From a virus: 27,835 nucleotides of DNA. The notes below the pieces were generated by a model, which searched no databases, was not told the DNA's origin, and saw nothing but the letters and a program-made list of their open reading frames with translations. The stretch is from positions 1-27,835 of IMG/VR virus record IMGVR_UViG_3300034106_003187, one strand, 5' to 3'. Positions 25,521-27,835 of the stretch are shown here, in pieces. The position numbers and the translations under genes are program-made. Positions within the stretch are counted from its first letter, which is position 1. The number at the start of each line of letters is the position of its first letter.

Positions 25521-25820
25521 TTAATTTTCATCTTTAATAAAAGTTCCACCTACAGTTTTACCTGTTCTGTTTTTAATTACATCATAAGCTGTATCTAAAG
25601 CTCCATCATAATCTATTTTTAATTGTCTAGCTAATATAATCAATGTTACTTGAATATCTCCAATAGCATCAATTTGTTCACTAACATTGTTTTTAAGAAT
25701 AGCTCTACAAAGCTCACCTACTTCCTCAACAACTTTTAACATTTGTTTAGGAGCATTATCTACAACAAGTAGATTTCTTTGTTCAGCCCATTGAAGGACT
25801 TCTTTTTGTTTATTTCCCAT
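25521..25820 (-). CDS. MazG-like nucleoside triphosphate pyrophosphohydrolase
   Basis: 99 residues, ATG at 25820. The all-alpha MazG signature is present: EEVGELCRAI (E32, E33, E36) and EQIDAIGDIQVTL (E48, D51, D55), the four-helix metal-binding layout of dNTP/NTP pyrophosphatases. Single-domain length matches phage MazG-like proteins. Likely adjusts nucleotide pools or hydrolyses noncanonical or signalling nucleotides; the substrate cannot be told from sequence. Overlaps its upstream neighbour by 11 nt. Confidence 0.88.
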   Translation of the reverse strand: MGNKQKEVLQWAEQRNLLVVDNAPKQMLKVVEEVGELCRAILKNNVSEQIDAIGDIQVTLIILARQLKIDYDGALDTAYDVIKNRTGKTVGGTFIKDEN

Positions 25821-26115
25821 TATTATTTAATTGATAATACATAATCATAACATTATTAGCTACTTTTGCTAAATGAGATATACCATCTTCAGGATCAAGA
25901 TATATACCTTTCCAAACTTCTAACATATGTCTTTGAGTAGCAGCTTTTAAAGTTTCTATATCAATAGGTTTCTGCCAATTCTTAGGTGGATATTTATTTT
26001 TAGCTAAAGTCATACCTTTAGCCATTTCTTCAATAAAAGTCCAATCTAATTCATCCACCATTAACTTACCATCTGAATGTTTAAGTCCTATTTCTTCTTT
26101 AGTTTCTACTTTCAT
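25810..26115 (-). CDS. DUF5664/MazZ-type dATP/dGTP diphosphohydrolase-like protein
   Basis: 101 residues, ATG at 26115, 2 nt after the helicase stop. The sequence order fits the DUF5664-type family: KHSDGKLMVDELDW, NKYPPKNWQKP, LKAATQRHMLEVWKGIYLDPEDGISHLAKVANNVMIMYY, including the R-H...W.G...D.E.G..HL motif. MazZ-type members remove dATP/dGTP in diaminopurine-using phages, but no PurZ-like gene is in this window, so that link is not claimed. It lies next to another NTP pyrophosphohydrolase-like gene. Confidence 0.8.
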   Translation of the reverse strand: MKVETKEEIGLKHSDGKLMVDELDWTFIEEMAKGMTLAKNKYPPKNWQKPIDIETLKAATQRHMLEVWKGIYLDPEDGISHLAKVANNVMIMYYQLNNNGK

Positions 26116-26117
26116 AT

Positions 26118-27164
26118 TTATAGTTTTTCTATTTTTTGATAAATTTCTTCAGTCATATCATCAGATTTAGGTAATTCTTTAAAACTACCTGATTTAGGAT
26201 TAACTAATAAACCAATAGCAATACCATCTCTAGATAATCTATTCTTAATTATCTTAAGCATAACCATTTTATTCTTTAGTTTTCTAATATCATAACCAAG
26301 ACAGTTTTCCATATCCATTTTAAATGGACTCATCAAACCTAAACAGATATCTGAATCAGTATATGGATTTGTACTATCTCTAAAATCTGATTGTTGAGGA
26401 GATAGGTCAGCACCTTTAAATTTCATCCTCTCAACAGAGCTTAAACTTTGATTAAACTGTTGTAAATTTACAAAAGAAAATCCAAATAACCTAGCTAAAT
26501 CTACTTGATATTCAGAAAATTTGTCAATATTTCTTTTGGTATCAAAATCTCTTTCTTTCTTTAATAAATATAAATGGTCAGTAACCATAATATTATATTC
26601 TTCAGGATTATTGTTTTTATAGCCTACAATTTTCTGTTTTAATTGACCTAAATCATCAACATAGTTTTCTTTAATAAATTGTCCTCTGTTTTCCATAAAC
26701 TTCCAACAAGTATTATATAATCCAGTTGGATTCTCTGGTTTAAAATTCCAATTTACTTTAGAAAACAATTTCTCTACTTCAGGTATTTCAGAATTAACTA
26801 ATTGCAATTGATCAGCAGTAAGTCTATTTTTACCAAAACCTTTAATAATCTCAGGAGGAATTACTATATCATATTTATTATAGATTTGACTTGATAACCA
26901 ATTACACATTTTAGTAAGTTTATCAATCTCAAATGAATTATAAAATATATTTATAGTAATTCCTTGACTTTCAGCATCCTGTAAAGCACTTTGAACAATA
27001 AAATCTAGTAAAGTAGTTTTATATACACCTGATTGACCACCTATTAAAGTAATTACACCTCTTTGAATACCAAAGATATAATCATTTAATCTGTCAAAGC
27101 CATTACTCAAGCCCTTATACTTACCATCTAAACCAGATTGAATTCTAGTTTTTAATTCACTCAT
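26118..27164 (-). CDS. DnaB-like replicative helicase (SF4)
   Basis: 348 residues, ATG at 27164, one nt after the previous stop. RecA-like ATPase core: Walker A GGQSGVYKTTLL (42-53, K49), with Tyr at the usual Gly, Walker B-like IMVTDHLYLL, a Gln motif FVNLQQFNQSLS and a C-terminal MLKIIKNRLSRDG strand/loop matching DnaB arginine-finger regions. Shorter than cellular DnaB (about 470), lacking most of the N-terminal primase-binding domain, as in several phage helicases. Expected role: unwinding the fork with the primase and SSB-like proteins. Confidence 0.9.
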   Translation of the reverse strand: MSELKTRIQSGLDGKYKGLSNGFDRLNDYIFGIQRGVITLIGGQSGVYKTTLLDFIVQSALQDAESQGITINIFYNSFEIDKLTKMCNWLSSQIYNKYDIVIPPEIIKGFGKNRLTADQLQLVNSEIPEVEKLFSKVNWNFKPENPTGLYNTCWKFMENRGQFIKENYVDDLGQLKQKIVGYKNNNPEEYNIMVTDHLYLLKKERDFDTKRNIDKFSEYQVDLARLFGFSFVNLQQFNQSLSSVERMKFKGADLSPQQSDFRDSTNPYTDSDICLGLMSPFKMDMENCLGYDIRKLKNKMVMLKIIKNRLSRDGIAIGLLVNPKSGSFKELPKSDDMTEEIYQKIEKL

Positions 27165-27165
27165 A

Positions 27166-27702
27166 TTAAATTCCTTCTACTTTTTGTATAGGTTCTTCTT
27201 CTTCCATATCATAGTATTTTTCCCAAGTCCTTTGATTAACATAGGTTATAATCATTTGCATATATACTAAAGAATTATCTTTCTTTCTTAGTATAAGCTC
27301 ATTCCTCAAACCTTTCATAAGTTTATCATAGTTACCAGGTACTTTCAAATAATTACCTAATTTTCTTTTAACTTCAGTAGCTTCTTTACTATTAATATCT
27401 TTACTTCTTAGTACTCTAGTTCCTACTCTTATTGGATAATTTTCCCAAAAAGATTTAAACATTGCATCTATGGAACTATCTTCCTTTAATTCAAATAAGT
27501 TTATTGCTTTTGTTTTAACAATAACTTCTGAACATTGATCATCCAATATTTTAACATAACCTTTAGATTCCAAATCTCTTACTTCACCTAAATGAATAGT
27601 ATTTGGAAAACATTCTCCTATAACTATATTAGAAATATAAATCCATTGATTATAGCTAAGACCTGAATTTAAAAATTTTGTTTCATCTATCTCTATAATC
27701 AT
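27166..27702 (-). CDS. Phage replication initiator/helicase loader-like protein
   Basis: 178 residues, ATG at 27702 overlapping the previous stop by one nt (TAATG). N-terminal half resembles a small winged-helix region (YNQWIYISNIVIG...LESKGYVKIL). The C-terminal half has the pattern FxxFWxxYP...A..K...Y...R....Y...TW.....Y (FKSFWENYPIRVG, VNQRTWEKYYD), seen in phage DnaC/O-type replication proteins that recruit helicase. Adjacent to the DnaB-like gene, which fits. Assignment is by pattern and position. Confidence 0.7.
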   Translation of the reverse strand: MIIEIDETKFLNSGLSYNQWIYISNIVIGECFPNTIHLGEVRDLESKGYVKILDDQCSEVIVKTKAINLFELKEDSSIDAMFKSFWENYPIRVGTRVLRSKDINSKEATEVKRKLGNYLKVPGNYDKLMKGLRNELILRKKDNSLVYMQMIITYVNQRTWEKYYDMEEEEPIQKVEGI

Positions 27703-27835
27703 TAATCTAAAGATATATTATAGTTTATTAATAAATCTCTCAACTCTTGTCTAGTTTTTTCTAAAATATCAATTTGAGGCCCAGATAATTTTTCATGATT
27801 ATATTTTACATGATTTCTAAGCCATTGGTCTAAAT
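27702..27835 (-). CDS. Partial uncharacterised protein (5' end outside window)
   Basis: The - strand frame is open from the window edge to a TAA at 27702-27704, giving 43 residues ending NYNISLD; visible part includes WLRNHVKYNHEKLSGPQIDILEKTRQELRDLL, an amphipathic helix. Too short to identify. Stop/start overlap with the next gene shows it is part of the same transcription unit. Confidence 0.6.
   Translation of the reverse strand, partial: LDQWLRNHVKYNHEKLSGPQIDILEKTRQELRDLLINYNISLD

Noticed and set aside
25810-26115. Evidence for a diaminopurine (Z) genome from the MazZ-like gene.
   Set aside because: No PurZ-like or DpoZ-like gene in the window; the family also occurs in phages with ordinary DNA.

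Overview
The window looks like part of a large, very AT-rich (by eye under one third GC) Crassvirales (crAss-like) phage of Bacteroidota. The main grounds are a giant virion RNA polymerase-type protein with the DFDID catalytic motif, a very large companion protein, a compact replication module (DnaB-like helicase, TOPRIM primase, SSB-like protein, FEN-type nuclease) on the opposite strand, A/T-rich leaders without clear Shine-Dalgarno sites, and group I introns with homing endonucleases. No tRNA, CRISPR array or insertion sequence was seen.

Layout. Positions 1-12812 (+ strand): a giant two-barrel RNAP-like protein (5' end outside the window), a 190-aa unknown, a 1366-aa protein with an N-terminal RecB/Cas4-like PD-(D/E)XK domain, and a 137-aa helical protein. 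These read as capsid-packaged transcription and early-infection proteins. A symmetric hairpin at 12834-12863 ends both strands where the two transcription blocks converge. Everything to the right is on the - strand. Read in the direction of transcription (right to left) it holds a partial gene, a replication initiator-like gene, DnaB-like helicase, two all-alpha NTP pyrophosphohydrolase-like genes, a conserved unknown, a 48-aa HTH gene, an AAA/RecA-like ATPase split by an intron, an HTH protein, an SSB-like protein, TOPRIM primase, a PD-(D/E)XK nuclease, a FEN-like nuclease, then a ubiquitin-like conjugation cassette, and last a tail of six small unknown genes.

The most interesting block is 15087-19878. 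It encodes a ubiquitin-fold protein with a C-terminal extension, an E2-like protein, a JAMM/MPN+ isopeptidase with every metal-ligand position intact, and an E1/ThiF-like adenylating enzyme. This is the component set of bacterial Bil and PRTRC-type systems, but sits in a phage replication arm. The E1 gene is cut by a group I intron between its ATP-binding domain and its candidate catalytic cysteine, so splicing is needed for a complete E1.

A second group I intron, with a different class of homing endonuclease, cuts the ATPase gene. Splice points derived independently for each give the same target, ATGGT|AGAT, in both genes. Strong hairpins follow the ubiquitin-like gene and the SSB-like gene, inside a block where most genes touch or overlap; both could raise the level of the upstream product over the enzymes that follow.
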